Shown: positions 56,509 to 64,000 of the stretch, one piece after another
How the letters are laid out: every line of letters starts with the position of its first letter
Position numbering within the stretch: position 1 is the stretch's first letter
Position numbers and translations under genes: made by a program
NCBI RefSeq assembly: GCF_019218755.1
Contig: NZ_JAHUWZ010000001.1
Location: 930,001 to 994,000 of the forward strand
Source of the DNA: Acidovorax sp. sif1233
Lineage (GTDB): Bacteria; Pseudomonadota; Gammaproteobacteria; Burkholderiales; Burkholderiaceae_C
Length of the DNA: 64,000 nt
Direction: 5' to 3'
The notes under the pieces: generated by a model
Told to the model about the DNA's origin: nothing
Databases searched by the model: none
The model's input: only the letters and a program-made list of their open reading frames with translations

Positions 56509-57528
56509 ATGAAAACTTTCCGCCGCACCCTTCTGGCCGCCTTGTCGGTGGCCGCCCTTGCCTGCTCGTTCCAGGCCGCCGCGCAGGACTTCAAGCCGCG
56601 CATCATCCGGTTTGGCTACGGCCTCAACGAAGTGTCCAACCAGGGGCGTGCCACCAAGCTGTTCGCCGAAGAGGTCGAAAAGGCCTCGGGCGGCAAGATG
56701 AAGGTGCGCGCCATCGGCGCCGCCGCCCTGGGCTCGGACGTGCAGATGCAGCAGGCGCTGGTCGGCGGTGCGCAGGAGATGATGGTGGGCTCCACCGCCA
56801 CGCTGGTGGGCATCACCAAGGAAATGGCGATCTGGGACACCCCCTTCCTGTTCAACAACGCGAAGGAGGCCGACGTGGTGCTGGACGGCCCCGTGGGCCA
56901 GAAGGTGATGGACAAGCTGCAGGAAAAGGGCCTCGTGGGCCTCGTGTACTGGGAGAACGGCTTTCGCAACCTGACCAACAGCAAGCGCCCTGTCACCAAG
57001 CTGGAGGACATGAATGGCATCAAGCTGCGCGTGATGCAGAACAACGTGTTCCTCGACAGCTTCAAGACCCTGGGAGCCAATGCCGTTCCACTGCCGTTCT
57101 CGGAACTGTTCACCGCCCTCGAGACCAACACCGTGGACGGCCAGGAGAACCCCTACAACACCATCCTGTCGAGCAAGTTCTACGAGGTGCAGAAGTACCT
57201 CACGGTGACCAACCACGTCTACAGCCCCTGGATCGTGCTGGTCAGCAAGAAGTACTGGGACGGCCTCAACAAGGCCGAGCAGAAGGTGCTGCTCGATGCC
57301 GCGAGGAAGAGCCGCGACTTCGAGCGCCAGGATACGCGCGCCGAGGCCGACAAGGCGCTGGCCGACCTCAAGGCCAAGGGCATGCAGGTCAACGAACTGT
57401 CGCCCGCAGAAGCCAGCCGCATGCGCGAGAAACTGGGGGCGGTCAATACCAGCATTGCCGCCAACGTGGGCGAGGCGCTGTGGAAGGACGTGCAGGGCGC
57501 CGTGGCGCAGGCGCGTGGGAGCAAATAA
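56509..57528 (+). CDS. TRAP transporter periplasmic binding protein (DctP type)
   Basis: A 339-residue receptor. Signal peptide MKTFRRTLLAALSVAALACSFQAAAQ, then the DctP-family pattern IRFGYGLNEVSNQGRATKLFAEEVEKASGGKMKVR, KLRVMQNNVFLDSFKTLGANAVPLPFSELFTALETNTVDGQENP (the Arg that salt-bridges a carboxylate is in LRVMQN). The ligand is probably gluconate by operon context. GGAGA lies 6 bp before the ATG; an ATG 12 bp upstream overlaps that site and is less likely. A very strong terminator follows. Confidence 0.95.
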   Translation: MKTFRRTLLAALSVAALACSFQAAAQDFKPRIIRFGYGLNEVSNQGRATKLFAEEVEKASGGKMKVRAIGAAALGSDVQMQQALVGGAQEMMVGSTATLVGITKEMAIWDTPFLFNNAKEADVVLDGPVGQKVMDKLQEKGLVGLVYWENGFRNLTNSKRPVTKLEDMNGIKLRVMQNNVFLDSFKTLGANAVPLPFSELFTALETNTVDGQENPYNTILSSKFYEVQKYLTVTNHVYSPWIVLVSKKYWDGLNKAEQKVLLDAARKSRDFERQDTRAEADKALADLKAKGMQVNELSPAEASRMREKLGAVNTSIAANVGEALWKDVQGAVAQARGSK

Positions 57529-57578
57529 GCCTGGGTGAGACGCGGCTGCCGCAACGCCATTGCGGCTCCCAAAGACAA

Positions 57579-57613
57579 AAGGCCGAGGCCCCGAAAGGGG
57601 CCTCGGCCTTTTT
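57579..57613. terminator. Strong bidirectional intrinsic terminator
   Basis: AAGGCCGAGGCCCC (57579-57592), GAAA loop, then GGGGCCTCGGCCTT (57597-57610) followed by TTT. The stem is a perfect 14 bp. It ends the gntK-TRAP operon and may also serve the opposing DUF4148 gene, since A-runs flank it on the other side. Confidence 0.95.
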
Positions 57614-57662
57614 GCATTTGCAACTGCCTGCCCGCACCGCCTTGCGGCGCGGGCAGGACGGA

Positions 57663-57956
57663 TTACAGGGAGCCGATTTCGCCGGACGAGATCTTGCCAG
57701 TGCGCAGGGCGTCTGCAGCTTGGGCATTCACCGCGTTGCGGTCAGCGGTGGAGGTGTAGACCAAGGCACGCGAACCGACGGGGATGGCACCGCTGGTTTG
57801 GGGCACTGCCGAGGCTTCGGCTTGCACTTCGGCACGGGTGCGGTTCGTTTCGAACTTCGTGGCGAATTGCGAAGCATCGACTTCGTCGGCCTGTGCACCG
57901 AAAGAAGCGAAAGCGGCCACGGCGGCGATGGAGAGGAAGCGTGCGGTCTTATTCAT
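57663..57956 (-). CDS. DUF4148 secreted protein, copy 1
   Basis: A 97-residue protein. The signal peptide MNKTARFLSIAAVAAFASFGAQA is followed by a charged helical part, DASQFATKFETNRTRAEVQAEAS and SGEIGSL at the end. DUF4148 proteins are small periplasmic proteins common in Burkholderiales, with no known function. Its first 45 residues match the neighbouring copy almost exactly, so the two arose by tandem duplication. Confidence 0.87.
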   Translation of the reverse strand: MNKTARFLSIAAVAAFASFGAQADEVDASQFATKFETNRTRAEVQAEASAVPQTSGAIPVGSRALVYTSTADRNAVNAQAADALRTGKISSGEIGSL

Positions 57957-58048
57957 GGTGAAACTCCGGTGAAATTCAAAAAAATGAGGGCGATGTACTT
58001 GGAAATACGCAGCAGGAGAGGGCCTGGATTCAGCGAATCAAACGCTGA

Positions 58049-58336
58049 TCAACCACGCTCGCCCGAAGGGATCTGGCCGGTGCGCACGGCATCGGCGGCC
58101 TGGGCACGCACGGCGGCGCGGTCGGCGGTGGATTGATACGTCACCACACGCGAACCTGCGGGCTCGATGGAGCGGGTCTGGGCCACGGTGGCGGCTTCGG
58201 CGGCCACTTCGGCGCGGGTGCGGTTCGTCTCGAACTTCGTGGCGAACTGCGAGGCATCGGCCTCGTCGGCCTGGGCACCGAACGAAGCGAAAGCAGCCAC
58301 GGCGGCGATGGAGAGGAAGCGGGCGGTCTTGTTCAT
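58049..58336 (-). CDS. DUF4148 secreted protein, copy 2
   Basis: A 95-residue paralogue. It shares MNKTARFLSIAAVAAFASFGAQADE and DASQFATKFETNRTRAEV with copy 1, then diverges (AAEAATVAQTRSIEPAGSRVVTYQSTADRAAVRAQAADAVRTGQ). It lies 92 bp upstream of copy 1 on the same strand. Exported to the periplasm; function unknown. Confidence 0.87.
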   Translation of the reverse strand: MNKTARFLSIAAVAAFASFGAQADEADASQFATKFETNRTRAEVAAEAATVAQTRSIEPAGSRVVTYQSTADRAAVRAQAADAVRTGQIPSGERG

Positions 58337-58849
58337 GATGAAATCCTTCAGGAAGAAAAAAGCGTCTCAAAAAAGCCGGGACAAAAACCATTTCTGAACC
58401 GGGTTCGGTGAGTCGCCTTGCGGGTTCGGCTCATCGATGGGATGAACTGTACGCCGCGGTGGTACAAAGAAAAACTATTTGGTCGCAAACTAACTGTTCC
58501 AGTTTTGGAAACAATCCAGACGCCTGTCTTTCTGCCTGCGGCCCGAGGGCCGGTAGCCAGTCGCAAGCGATCGTGGTGGCAGGAGAGGTGGGCGGTGAAT
58601 CCTTTCGAAAGCGCGTTGGACATGGGCTGTATCGTGCCGGGCGGCGCGGCATGCGTCGTCTCAGCGCGGTTTCGGTTCTTTTCGGTTTGTTTCGGGTTCT
58701 CCCGAATGCAACAAGTTCGAAACATGTGCATCGAGTCCGTGGGGAACGCGCCAAAGGTGTGGTGAATGGCACTTGCGCGGGTTGCATCGGCAAGGCTTAT
58801 GGGCTGAAATCACTCTGTACCTGTTTCAGCCATCACGAGGGAGGTTCCA
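58337..58849. other. 513 bp intergenic region, relatively AT-rich
   Basis: This gap between the DUF4148 pair and the CBS gene has lower GC than its surroundings. I see no gene that I can support. TTCCAGTTTTGGAA (58478-58491) is a short palindrome. GAGGGAGGTTCC before 58850 contains the CBS ribosome-binding site. Confidence 0.55.
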
Positions 58850-59290
58850 ATGACCGTAGTCGCCAAGATTCTTCAATCCAAACCCGATGCCACCGTGCAT
58901 ACCATCGGGCCCGCCACTTCGGTGTTCGATGCGCTCAAGCTCATGGCGGACAAGGGCATCGGTGCGTTGATCGTGACCGAAGGCGCCGACATCGTGGGCA
59001 TCTTCACCGAGCGGGACTACGCGCGAAAAATCGCGCTCATGGGGCGCACGTCCTCGGTCACCCAGGTGCGGGACGTGATGACGACCGCCGTGCTGTTCGT
59101 GCGGCCCGACCACACCAGCGAGCAGTGCATGCAGCTGATGACCGGCAACCGGCTGCGCCACCTGCCCGTGGTGGACGACAGCAGCAAGCTCGTGGGCATG
59201 ATTTCCATCGGTGACCTGGTCAAGGACATCATTTCCGAGCAGAAATTCATCATCGAGCAGCTGGAGCAGTACATCACCGGGGCGCGCTGA
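58850..59290 (+). CDS. CBS-domain protein
   Basis: A 146-residue cytoplasmic protein made only of a CBS pair: VHTIGPATSVFDALKLMADKGIGALIVTEGADIVGIFTERDYARKI and TAVLFVRPDHTSEQCMQLMTGNRLRHLPVVDDSSKLVGMISIGDLVK. CBS pairs bind adenine nucleotides and sense energy state; as a stand-alone protein its partner is unknown. GGGAGG precedes the ATG. Confidence 0.94.
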   Translation: MTVVAKILQSKPDATVHTIGPATSVFDALKLMADKGIGALIVTEGADIVGIFTERDYARKIALMGRTSSVTQVRDVMTTAVLFVRPDHTSEQCMQLMTGNRLRHLPVVDDSSKLVGMISIGDLVKDIISEQKFIIEQLEQYITGAR

Positions 59291-59371
59291 CGGCAGGAGA
59301 TGCCCGGCAGCCCAGGCGCGTGGGCGAGAAAACCGGTTGGCCGGCAGCCTGGATCGGCCGAGAAGCCGCTG

Positions 59372-61795
59372 CTAGCCGGCGACGAGAATCGGCTCGCAAG
59401 CCTCACCGGCTTGCTGGCGCTCGAACATGATCCGGTAGGCCGTTTCGAGGTCGCGTGTGAAGCGTTGACCATCAAACAGCGGCGAGTTGGTGCGCAGCCT
59501 TTGAAGCTTGGCACGAACGGCCGCCAAGGTCTCGGGTTGGCTGGCAAGTTCAATGGCACGGGCTTCGTAGTCCTGCGGGGTGTGGGTAATCAATTCGGGC
59601 AAACCCACTGCGGTGAGCAGGCTGGCGGCCACTCGTCCCGCGAAGGCCTGGCCCGCGAGCGTGAGCACGGGTAGCCCGGCCCAGAGCGCGTCGCTGGCAG
59701 TGGTGTGGGCGTTGTAGGGCAGGGTGTCGATGAAAAGATCTGCCGCCCGATGGCGCGCAAGATGGTCGTCCAGCGGCATCCGCTGTGCAAAGACCAGGCG
59801 AGCGCCACCCACGCCGCGCTTTTCGGCCTCCTTGACGAGATTCTCGGCGGCGGCCTCGTTGTCCTTGAACAGCCACAAAACGCTGCCAGGTACCGCCTTC
59901 AGGATGCGCATCCAGCAGTCAAAGGTGTCCGGAAGAATTTTGTAGTTGTTGTTGAAGCAGCAGAAAACGAATCCGCTGTCTGGCAGGCCCAGTTCCGCGC
60001 GTGTGAACTGGCGGTCGGAGATGGGGCGGCGGCTGTCGTTGACCTGGTAGCTGTACGGCATCCAGACTGCTTTTTCGGTGAAGAATCCCTGGTGCTCCGG
60101 GGGGATGACGACTTCGTCTGCAATGACATAGTCCATGTAATCGGCACCGGTGGTGCCGGGGTAGCCGAGATAGCTCACCTGAACGGGTGCGCAGCGGTTG
60201 GCAAAAATGCCCATGCGCCCATCCCGGGTGAATCCTTTCAAGTCGACCGCGATGTCGATTCCCAGGCCCCGAGCCATGGCGGCGATCTCCTGATCTGTGC
60301 GCCCATCGACCTCGTGAAAATGGTCCACACTCTGCTCGATACGGCGGCGGATGCCATCCATCACCTGGGGGCCAAGCGAAAACGCATGAATCTCGAACTG
60401 TTCCTTGGCGTGGCTTTCGAACAGTTCGGCCATCAGGTAGGTGGTGGCATGTGTGAAGTAGTCTGCAGAGAAGTACCCCACTCGGATGCGTCCGGGCCGC
60501 CGTGCAGGGAAGCTGTGCTGTGCAGCTTTGTCCAGCCGATGCAATTTCAGATATGCACGCGCCAGCTGGAGGTGAAGGAGTGGGTCGTCCACTATCGCAA
60601 GGAAGGGAAAGGGGCTGCTTCTTTGCAGCGCACCCTTGCTCCGCAATTCCTCCAGGTAAGAATCGAATCCTGTCCAGTCGCAGATATGCATGCGCACGGG
60701 TTGCGCGACGGCTGGATCGGCGTGGCAATGCGCAAGGCTGTCAATGGCGGCGGTGAATCGCTTGAGGTCGATTTCCGATGCCGCCTTGTGAAAGTGGGCA
60801 GCCTCCAGCGCGGGGTCGATTTCCAGGGCCTTTTGGTAGTTGGCGATCGCGTCATCGTGCCTTCCCATTCCTGCCAGAGCCCGTCCGCCGATGACGTAGG
60901 CGCTGGCTTGCTGCGGATTGATGGAAAGGGCATTTTCCACTTGCGCAATGGCCTGTTCGTGGAGGTGCAGGTCCAGAAGGCAGCCTGCATGGTCCAGCAC
61001 CACCTGCGCATTGCCAGGCTGCAGTTCGGCGGCACGCCGCAGCAAAGGTTCTGCTTCTAAAAGCAGGCCCTGCGCAGCGAGCGCGCGGGCTTTGGTCAAA
61101 CACGCCTCTGCATACTGAGGGTGAATCGCCAGCGCCCGGTCGGCTGCAGCGATGGCCGCATCAAGCTGAGCTGTTTCTATGAGGGCGCACGCCAGGTTGT
61201 TGAGGGCCTTGAGGTTTTCAGGGGCTGCCGCCAGCACGTGCTCGAAAGCGGCAATCGCTTCCTCGGACCTTTTCAGTTCCAGCAGGGCAATCCCCTGGTT
61301 GACCCGTAGCTCGGGGTGGTCGTGCCCCGCTTCGATAAGTTGGCTAGCGCTGGACAGGGCTTCTTCGTGAAAACCTGCCTTGATGAGGATGCCCACGCGG
61401 TTCATTTGTGCGGCGGGCATTTCTGGCTGCAGATCTAGAGCCTGATTGATGCGCTCTAGGGCCTCCTGGGGCTTGCCGCCCCCGGCCAGTGCCAGAGCCA
61501 GATTCACGTGAGCACCCGCATCCTGTGGCAACAACCGCACTGCCTGCCCAATCAGCCGTTGCGCGTCTGCAAATGCGCCGCTGCCCAGCGCCACCACGCC
61601 CAGCATGTGCAATGCACCAGGATGATGGGGACTCCTGGCCAGAATCTGCTGGTAGAGGTTGGCAGCGCCCTGCAGTTGTCCACTGCGATGCAGGGTCAGG
61701 GCCTGTTGGAAGGCTTGGTCAATCTGGAAGGCGGCGCTTGCGGTGGGCTGGTGGGGCCTGAAAAAAGGGGGAGATGTCATGTGGAAAGTCGCCAT
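59372..61795 (-). CDS. TPR-repeat O-linked N-acetylglucosamine transferase-like protein (SPINDLY/GT41)
   Basis: An 807-residue cytoplasmic protein. The N-terminal half (about 20-380) is a run of roughly ten TPR repeats (for example ALHMLGVVALGSGAFADAQRLIGQAV, LKALNNLACALIETAQLDAAIAAADRALAI). The C-terminal half is a GT41 domain: RIRVGYFSADYFTHATTYLMAELFE, PVQVSYLGYPGTTGADYMDYVIADE, FVFCCFNNNYKILPDTFDCWMRILK and HTTASDALWAGLPVLTLAGQAFAGRVAASLL. It would glycosylate Ser/Thr of proteins; flagellin and adhesins are common bacterial targets. Start uncertain: ATG at 61795 or 61780. Codon use is less GC-biased than its neighbours, a hint of transfer. Confidence 0.9.
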   Translation of the reverse strand: MATFHMTSPPFFRPHQPTASAAFQIDQAFQQALTLHRSGQLQGAANLYQQILARSPHHPGALHMLGVVALGSGAFADAQRLIGQAVRLLPQDAGAHVNLALALAGGGKPQEALERINQALDLQPEMPAAQMNRVGILIKAGFHEEALSSASQLIEAGHDHPELRVNQGIALLELKRSEEAIAAFEHVLAAAPENLKALNNLACALIETAQLDAAIAAADRALAIHPQYAEACLTKARALAAQGLLLEAEPLLRRAAELQPGNAQVVLDHAGCLLDLHLHEQAIAQVENALSINPQQASAYVIGGRALAGMGRHDDAIANYQKALEIDPALEAAHFHKAASEIDLKRFTAAIDSLAHCHADPAVAQPVRMHICDWTGFDSYLEELRSKGALQRSSPFPFLAIVDDPLLHLQLARAYLKLHRLDKAAQHSFPARRPGRIRVGYFSADYFTHATTYLMAELFESHAKEQFEIHAFSLGPQVMDGIRRRIEQSVDHFHEVDGRTDQEIAAMARGLGIDIAVDLKGFTRDGRMGIFANRCAPVQVSYLGYPGTTGADYMDYVIADEVVIPPEHQGFFTEKAVWMPYSYQVNDSRRPISDRQFTRAELGLPDSGFVFCCFNNNYKILPDTFDCWMRILKAVPGSVLWLFKDNEAAAENLVKEAEKRGVGGARLVFAQRMPLDDHLARHRAADLFIDTLPYNAHTTASDALWAGLPVLTLAGQAFAGRVAASLLTAVGLPELITHTPQDYEARAIELASQPETLAAVRAKLQRLRTNSPLFDGQRFTRDLETAYRIMFERQQAGEACEPILVAG

Positions 61796-61929
61796 GGATG
61801 CGGGATGCCAGGCCCGTCTTCCACAAGAAGCGAATGCGGCCTGCGGATGGGGCCGCATTGTGCCGTATTGGCCCAAGCCAAGGCCGCTTCCCGATGCCCG
61901 CCGGGGAAAAGCCCCGGAGGCTCTGGCCG

Positions 61930-62742
61930 TCAGGCCGCCTTCTCCACATGCGCCTGCCGCGTGTACAGAAAGTCGATCACCGCCTTGCGGCACTGCACGT
62001 AGCGCGGGTCCTCGGCCAGCTCCACGCGGCGGCGGGGGCGGGGCAGGTCGACGGCCAGCACCTCGCCAATGGTGGCGGCGGGGCCGTTGGTCATCATCAC
62101 GATCTTGTCGGACAGCTGCACGGCCTCGTCCACGTCGTGGGTGACCATGACCACGGTGCTCTGTGTGCGCGCCACGATCTCCAGCAGCTCGTCCTGCAGC
62201 TTGGCGCGGGTCAGGGCATCGAGCGCGCCGAAGGGCTCGTCCATCAACAGCACCTGGGGTTCCATGCCCAGCGCACGGGCGATGCCTACGCGCTGCTTCA
62301 TGCCGCCCGAGATCTCGCCGGGGCGCTTTTGCCCGGCGTGCGTGAGGCCCACCAGCGCCAGCGCCGCATCGGTGCGGGCCCTGAGCTGGGCCTTCGTTTC
62401 CTTGCCGCCAAACACGCGTTCCACGGCGAGGTAGATGTTGTCAAAGCAGGTGAGCCAGGGCAGCAGCGAGTGGTTCTGGAACACCACGGCGCGCTCCGGC
62501 CCCGGGCCCCTGATCTCCTTGTTGGCGCACAGCAGTGCGCCGTTGGTGGGCGTGGTCAGCCCCGCGATCAGGTTCAGCAGCGTGGACTTGCCGCAGCCCG
62601 AGTGGCCGATCAGCGCGACGAACTCGCCCTTGGCGATGGTGAGGTTGATGTCGCGCAGCGCCGGGAACAGGCCCTTGGCGGTCTTGAAGGTCTGCTCCAC
62701 GCCATGGACTTCGATGAACTTGGTGGTGAGAGAGGTGTGCAT
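61930..62742 (-). CDS. Nitrate ABC transporter ATPase (NrtC/NrtD/SsuB family)
   Basis: A 270-residue ATPase. Walker A GHSGCGKSTLLNLIAG, Q-loop VVFQNHSLLPWLT, signature ISGGMKQRVGIARAL, Walker B VLLMDEPFGALD and the H-loop VVMVTHDVDEAVQ are all present. No C-terminal regulatory domain is attached, so it is the NrtD/NasD-like short form. Start MHTSLTTKFIEVHGVEQTF. With nrtB and nrtA upstream it forms the high-affinity nitrate importer. Confidence 0.93.
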   Translation of the reverse strand: MHTSLTTKFIEVHGVEQTFKTAKGLFPALRDINLTIAKGEFVALIGHSGCGKSTLLNLIAGLTTPTNGALLCANKEIRGPGPERAVVFQNHSLLPWLTCFDNIYLAVERVFGGKETKAQLRARTDAALALVGLTHAGQKRPGEISGGMKQRVGIARALGMEPQVLLMDEPFGALDALTRAKLQDELLEIVARTQSTVVMVTHDVDEAVQLSDKIVMMTNGPAATIGEVLAVDLPRPRRRVELAEDPRYVQCRKAVIDFLYTRQAHVEKAA

Positions 62743-62846
62743 GAGGAACTCCGGGTTGTTTCGAGGACCGCCGCGGCACCGGCTTGGCCGGGCCACTGGG
62801 GGGCACCTGAGGGGATGACGCGCCGCAGGCGCGGCTCAGGGGTGGG

Positions 62847-63815
62847 TCAGGTTTTGACCTCTTCGAAGGTGAACGCAGTGGCCAGCTTGATGAGCGCGAA
62901 CTCCAGCACCAGCCCGACGATGCCGATCACGAAGATCGCGATGATGATGTTCTTGACGTTGAGGTTGTTCCACTCGTCCCACACCCAGAAGCCGATGCCC
63001 ACGCCGCCGGTCAGCATCTCGGCGGCCACGATCACGAGCCACGCGGTGCCCACGGCCAGGCGCACGCCGGTCAGCATGTAGGGCAGCACGGCGGGGAACA
63101 GGATCTTGGTGGCGATCTTCCACTCCGACAGGTTGAGCACGCGGGCCACGTTCATGTAGTCCTGCGGCACACGCTGCACGCCCACGGCGGTGTTGATGAT
63201 CATGGGCCAGATGGAGCAGATGAAGATCGTCCAGATGGCGGCCGGGTTGGCACCCTTGAACACCAGGAGGCCGATCGGCAGCCAGGCCAATGGAGACACC
63301 GGGCGCAGCAGGCTGATGAGCGGGTTGAACATGCGCGACAGGAAGTTGAAGCGCCCGATCACGAAGCCCGCCGGAATGCCCACCAGCGCCGCCATGCCAA
63401 AGCCCACGGCCACGCGTTCGAGCGACATCAGCACGTTCCAGCCCACGCCCTGGTCGTTGGGACCGTTGCGGTAGAACGGGTTGCTGAAGATTTCCTGCGC
63501 CTGCTTCCAGGTTTCCACCGGGCCGGGAATGCTGTTGCCCGTGGTGGCTGACACCACGGCCCACAGACCCACCAGCAAGCCCAGGCCACACAGCGGCGGA
63601 AGCACCGCCATCCAGAAGCCGCGCGACAGCGCCGCCCAGTCGCGACCGGCGGGGGCTGCAGGTGCCGTGGGCGCAGGGCTTGCCGCCATAGCCGTTTTTG
63701 ACTGTTTTTGGCTTCTAGCGCTTGCGGACGAAGCGCTGCTAGCTACATTATTCATAGCGTTCTGTGCAACCACGGGGGCTGCATCCAGCGGGGAGTGAAA
63801 GACGGCACTGACCAT
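62847..63815 (-). CDS. nrtB: Nitrate ABC transporter permease NrtB
   Basis: A 322-residue membrane protein of the BPD-transport family with about six helices. RVAVGFGMAALVGIPAGFVIGRFNFLSRMFNPLISLLRPVSPLAWLPIGLLVF contains the region before the EAA loop; GTAWLVIVAAEMLTGGVGIGFWVWDEWNNLN is typical of nitrate/taurine permeases. The first 60 residues are a low-complexity Ala/Ser/Pro tail, and residues about 17-43 come from an in-frame AGCGCTT repeat; homologues usually start near the first helix. It works with the ATPase and NrtA. Confidence 0.95.
   Translation of the reverse strand: MVSAVFHSPLDAAPVVAQNAMNNVASSASSASARSQKQSKTAMAASPAPTAPAAPAGRDWAALSRGFWMAVLPPLCGLGLLVGLWAVVSATTGNSIPGPVETWKQAQEIFSNPFYRNGPNDQGVGWNVLMSLERVAVGFGMAALVGIPAGFVIGRFNFLSRMFNPLISLLRPVSPLAWLPIGLLVFKGANPAAIWTIFICSIWPMIINTAVGVQRVPQDYMNVARVLNLSEWKIATKILFPAVLPYMLTGVRLAVGTAWLVIVAAEMLTGGVGIGFWVWDEWNNLNVKNIIIAIFVIGIVGLVLEFALIKLATAFTFEEVKT
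63689..63765. repeat. AGCGCTT palindromic repeat copy, in frame near the start of nrtB
   Basis: CATAGCCGTTTTTGACTG, TTTTTGGCTTCTAGCGCTTG, then CGAAGCGCTGCTAGCTACA. It encodes about 27 residues (SSASSASARSQKQSKTAM and around) of the non-conserved N-terminal tail of NrtB, in frame. Confidence 0.83.
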
Positions 63816-63851
63816 GGTGTTCTCCTGTGCAGGGTGGACGGGGCAGGGCGC

Positions 63852-64000
63852 TTACGCCTTGATCTTGAAGCTGTCGGCGTACTTGGCGGGGTCCTTGCCG
63901 TCCCACACCACGCCGTCCATGAACTTGCTCGTACGCATTTCGCTCTTGGGCAGCGGTGTCTTGGAAGCGGTGGCCGCCTGCTTGTAGACGTCGATGCGGT
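63852..64000 (-). CDS. nrtA: C-terminal end of nitrate-binding protein NrtA (partial)
   Basis: The minus-strand frame is open from the window edge to TAA at 63852 and gives 49 residues ending TPLPKSEMRTSKFMDGVVWDGKDPAKYADSFKIKA. This tail is typical of NrtA/CmpA-type nitrate/bicarbonate binding proteins, whose genes precede nrtB. The body, the signal peptide and the ligand residues lie beyond the window. Confidence 0.85.
   Translation of the reverse strand, partial: RIDVYKQAATASKTPLPKSEMRTSKFMDGVVWDGKDPAKYADSFKIKA

Noticed and set aside
58337-58849. AT-rich gap considered for a small RNA or a tRNA
   Set aside because: No cloverleaf, TPsiC-like motif, or promoter-terminator pair could be found by eye.

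Overview
The window is a high-GC, gene-dense chromosomal segment of a betaproteobacterium, most likely Acidovorax or a close relative in the Comamonadaceae. The evidence is the codon usage, the gene order trmJ-cysE, the nirB-nirD-nasA-ybiB-cobA order, orphan Bug/TctC receptors, DUF4148 proteins, a GH5-CBM2 cellulase as in plant-associated Acidovorax, and many copies of a short AGCGCTT palindromic repeat. I saw no rRNA, tRNA, CRISPR array, transposase or prophage gene. This looks like core plus lineage-specific chromosome rather than an island.

Layout. Positions 1-6258 hold a c-di-GMP/phosphorelay group: the end of an EAL protein, a 1618-residue hybrid histidine kinase and an HD-GYP response regulator. 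Positions 6295-13210 are mostly housekeeping: suhB, trmJ, cysE, mog, darP and pmbA, then an oxidoreductase behind a promoter with two palindromic operators. Positions 13245-19332 form a sugar-acid catabolic block (HpaI/GarL-type aldolase, aldehyde dehydrogenase, GarD/UxaA-type dehydratase, TctC receptor) with a divergent LysR gene. Positions 19351-24911 hold small regulator/enzyme groups: AraC-VOC-membrane protein, a dmlA/dmlR-like pair, and a LysR/MDR reductase pair. Positions 25033-29583 contain yqeY, rpsU and a GGDEF-EAL protein. Positions 29612-36449 hold a flavoprotein, an ABC binding protein, a sterol-desaturase-like enzyme, a thioesterase and the cellulase.

Positions 36631-49880 are a nitrate assimilation locus. 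The nirB operon (nirB, a periplasmic protein with two P-box-like repeats, nirD, nasA, ybiB, cobA, and perhaps a soluble protein with one P-box-like segment and an MCP tip) and narK each have a sigma-54 type -24/-12 promoter, a leader hairpin with an AAUGNN hexaloop, and a terminator-like hairpin before the start codon. This is what NtrC plus NasT (ANTAR) antitermination would use. A PP2C phosphatase/Ser-Thr kinase fusion lies between them. The nitrate ABC transporter (nrtA end, nrtB, ATPase) is at the right edge, 61930-64000.

Positions 50185-61795 contain an Aer-like chemoreceptor, a DUF2199 protein, a gluconate module (gntR repressor, two operators, gntK, TRAP dctQ-dctM-dctP), tandem DUF4148 genes, a CBS protein and a TPR-GT41 glycosyltransferase.

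Two repeat families stand out. One is a roughly 45-75 bp AGCGCTT palindrome with ten copies, four of them in frame inside genes. The other is a 100 bp element with three nested helices whose bases covary between its two copies while internal-loop sequences are conserved.
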